From assembly GCA_964644695.1 (NCBI GenBank), contig CAZXWN010000001.1:186001-250000 (forward strand): a stretch of 64,000 nucleotides of DNA, given 5' to 3'. Below the pieces are notes generated by a model that did no database searches, was not told the origin of the DNA, and was given only the letters and a program-made list of their open reading frames with translations. The stretch is from CAZXWN01 sp964644695 [NCBI: uncultured bacterium] (GTDB lineage: Bacteria; UBP4; UBA4092). Of the stretch, positions 62,808-64,000 are shown in pieces; position 1 is the stretch's first letter, and each line of letters starts with the position of its first letter. The position numbers and the translations under genes were made by a program.

Positions 62808-64000
62808 ATGCTTTCATTAAATAGCTCATCTCAGGGGAAATTCAGTCTGGTCAGTCTTGGGTGTCCTAAAAACCTGGTTGACAGTGAACAAACAATCGCA
62901 TTACTCGAAAATGCTGGTTATATTTTTACTCAGAATTTGGCTGACTCTTCAATAATATTGATAAATACGTGTGGGTTCATTGATTCTTCAAAGAGAGAGT
63001 CTGTCGATACAATACTTGAAATTGCCCAATATAAGAAAAAAGGGAAATGTAAAAAAATTGTTGTAATGGGTTGTCTTGTACAGTTGTACAAGGAAAAGTT
63101 ACTGAAAGAAATGCCTGAGATTGACGCTGTCATTGGAGTGTCAGATTATCATAGTATTGTCCGAATTGTTAATGAATTGAAAACTACAAAACACTATATT
63201 CAGGTTAGTTCTCCCGACTCTTTCTCCCAAAGTTCTATCCCGAGACATCTTTGTACATTGCCTCATATTGCCTACGTCAAAATATCTGAGGGTTGTGATC
63301 ACCTTTGTTCTTATTGCATAATACCCCAAATCAGAGGCAAGCAACAAAGTCGTTCAATTGATGATATTCTTGATGAAGTGAACAGTCTTGTTAAACAGGG
63401 AGTGAGGGAAATTATTCTCATTGGGCAGGATTTAACTGATTATGGCAGAGATATTTATGGTAATCGTTGTTTGTCAGAACTCCTTTACAAGCTTAATGAA
63501 GTGAAAAAGCTAAGCTGGATTCGACTTTTATATGCATATCCGAATTTAATTACTGACAAGCTAATATCTGCTATCAGGGATTGTGAAAAGGTTGTTAAAT
63601 ATATAGATATGCCTTTGCAGCATATTTCTAACTCAATTCTAAATTCAATGAATAGGCCGATTTCTAAACAAAAAATAGTAAACCTAGTCGAAAAGCTTCG
63701 GAATGAAATCCCCAACATTATAATTCGAACCACCTTTATCGTTGGGTATCCTGGTGAAACTCAAGGTGAATTTAATGAGTTGAAGAGCTTTGTATTGAAT
63801 AATAAGCTGGAACATGTAGGAGTGTTTACCTTTAGTCGAGAAAAAGGTACATCCTCTTATTTAATGAAACCTCAAATAAGAAAGTCAGTAAAAGATATTA
63901 GGTATAATGAGTTAATGGAAATACAACAAAATATTGTGAAAATGCATAACATGAACCTGCTGGGGAAAACCGTAGATGTAATTATTGATTGGATAGATGA
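62808..64000 (+). CDS. rimO: Ribosomal protein S12 methylthiotransferase RimO (partial)
   Basis: 397 codons are open to the window edge, so the C terminus is cut off. The UPF0004 domain starts with SLGCPKNLVDSEQ, followed by NTCGF and MGCLVQ (three cluster cysteines). The radical-SAM motif is C-D-H-L-C-S-Y-C (C-x3-C-x2-C) and the TRAM domain is only just begun. RimO methylthiolates Asp of ribosomal protein S12. It starts with ATG at 62808, 3 bases after lolA. Confidence 0.94.
   Translation, partial: MLSLNSSSQGKFSLVSLGCPKNLVDSEQTIALLENAGYIFTQNLADSSIILINTCGFIDSSKRESVDTILEIAQYKKKGKCKKIVVMGCLVQLYKEKLLKEMPEIDAVIGVSDYHSIVRIVNELKTTKHYIQVSSPDSFSQSSIPRHLCTLPHIAYVKISEGCDHLCSYCIIPQIRGKQQSRSIDDILDEVNSLVKQGVREIILIGQDLTDYGRDIYGNRCLSELLYKLNEVKKLSWIRLLYAYPNLITDKLISAIRDCEKVVKYIDMPLQHISNSILNSMNRPISKQKIVNLVEKLRNEIPNIIIRTTFIVGYPGETQGEFNELKSFVLNNKLEHVGVFTFSREKGTSSYLMKPQIRKSVKDIRYNELMEIQQNIVKMHNMNLLGKTVDVIIDWID

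Noticed and set aside
1-64000. tRNA, rRNA and tmRNA genes
   Set aside because: None of the intergenic gaps shows a cloverleaf or conserved rRNA/tmRNA sequence by eye; a tRNAscan-SE and Infernal run would settle this.

Overview
The window is AT-rich, gene-dense bacterial chromosome with about 56 protein genes and no rRNA, tRNA, CRISPR array, insertion sequence or phage gene that I could see. The organism looks like a diderm: it has a LolA-type lipoprotein carrier, lipoboxes on a cell-wall amidase and a sugar-binding protein, a type IV prepilin and a PilB/GspE-type ATPase, and the HpnC-HpnD-HpnE squalene route typical of hopanoid producers. The mixed family content and the prepilin sequence would fit one of the little-cultured diderm phyla. 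That placement is inference; nothing here fixes the phylum.

Layout. 1-2.7 kb: a small basic protein, a beta-propeller protein and a secreted TPR protein. 2.86-3.0 kb: a textbook promoter followed by a compact structured RNA with a possible alternative pairing, ahead of an NlpC/P60 cell-wall peptidase. 4.3-9.3 kb: D-Ala-D-Ala ligase, a flippase-like membrane protein and three glycosyltransferases, suggesting envelope glycan or glycolipid work. 9.4-12.2 kb: gamma-carbonic-anhydrase-like protein, hisD and hisC. 12.3-20.8 kb: MFS transporter, sugar isomerase-like protein, a secreted carbohydrate-binding protein, a three-part ATPase/solute-binding/AraC regulator, a prepilin and a phosphodiesterase.

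20.7-35.9 kb is mostly minus strand and housekeeping: accA, dnaE, then a tight seven-gene cluster (type IV pilus-like ATPase, cvpA, recN, oligopeptide-binding protein, truA, purN, mfd). 36.2-44.3 kb: lipoprotein amidase, a LolA-like secreted protein, an orphan corrinoid protein, an FAH-family enzyme and a heterodimeric ABC exporter.

44.4-52.1 kb is a sugar-use operon: glycosidase-like barrel protein, a GATase/trimerisation-like protein, LacI regulator, ROK kinase, sugar-binding lipoprotein and two permeases, ended by a strong terminator. It encodes no ABC ATPase, so a shared one elsewhere is expected. 52.1-64 kb: tandem OB-like secreted protein, a secreted putative cysteine peptidase, cdd, a hotdog thioesterase, a two-domain glycosyltransferase, two zinc alcohol dehydrogenases, hpnC-hpnD-hpnE, lolA and the start of rimO, which runs off the window.

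The most unusual items are the chimeric regulator at 16.3 kb, the switch-like RNA at 2.9 kb, a 26-30 bp perfect palindrome found in three intergenic sites, and the matched degenerate motifs of the ABC exporter pair.
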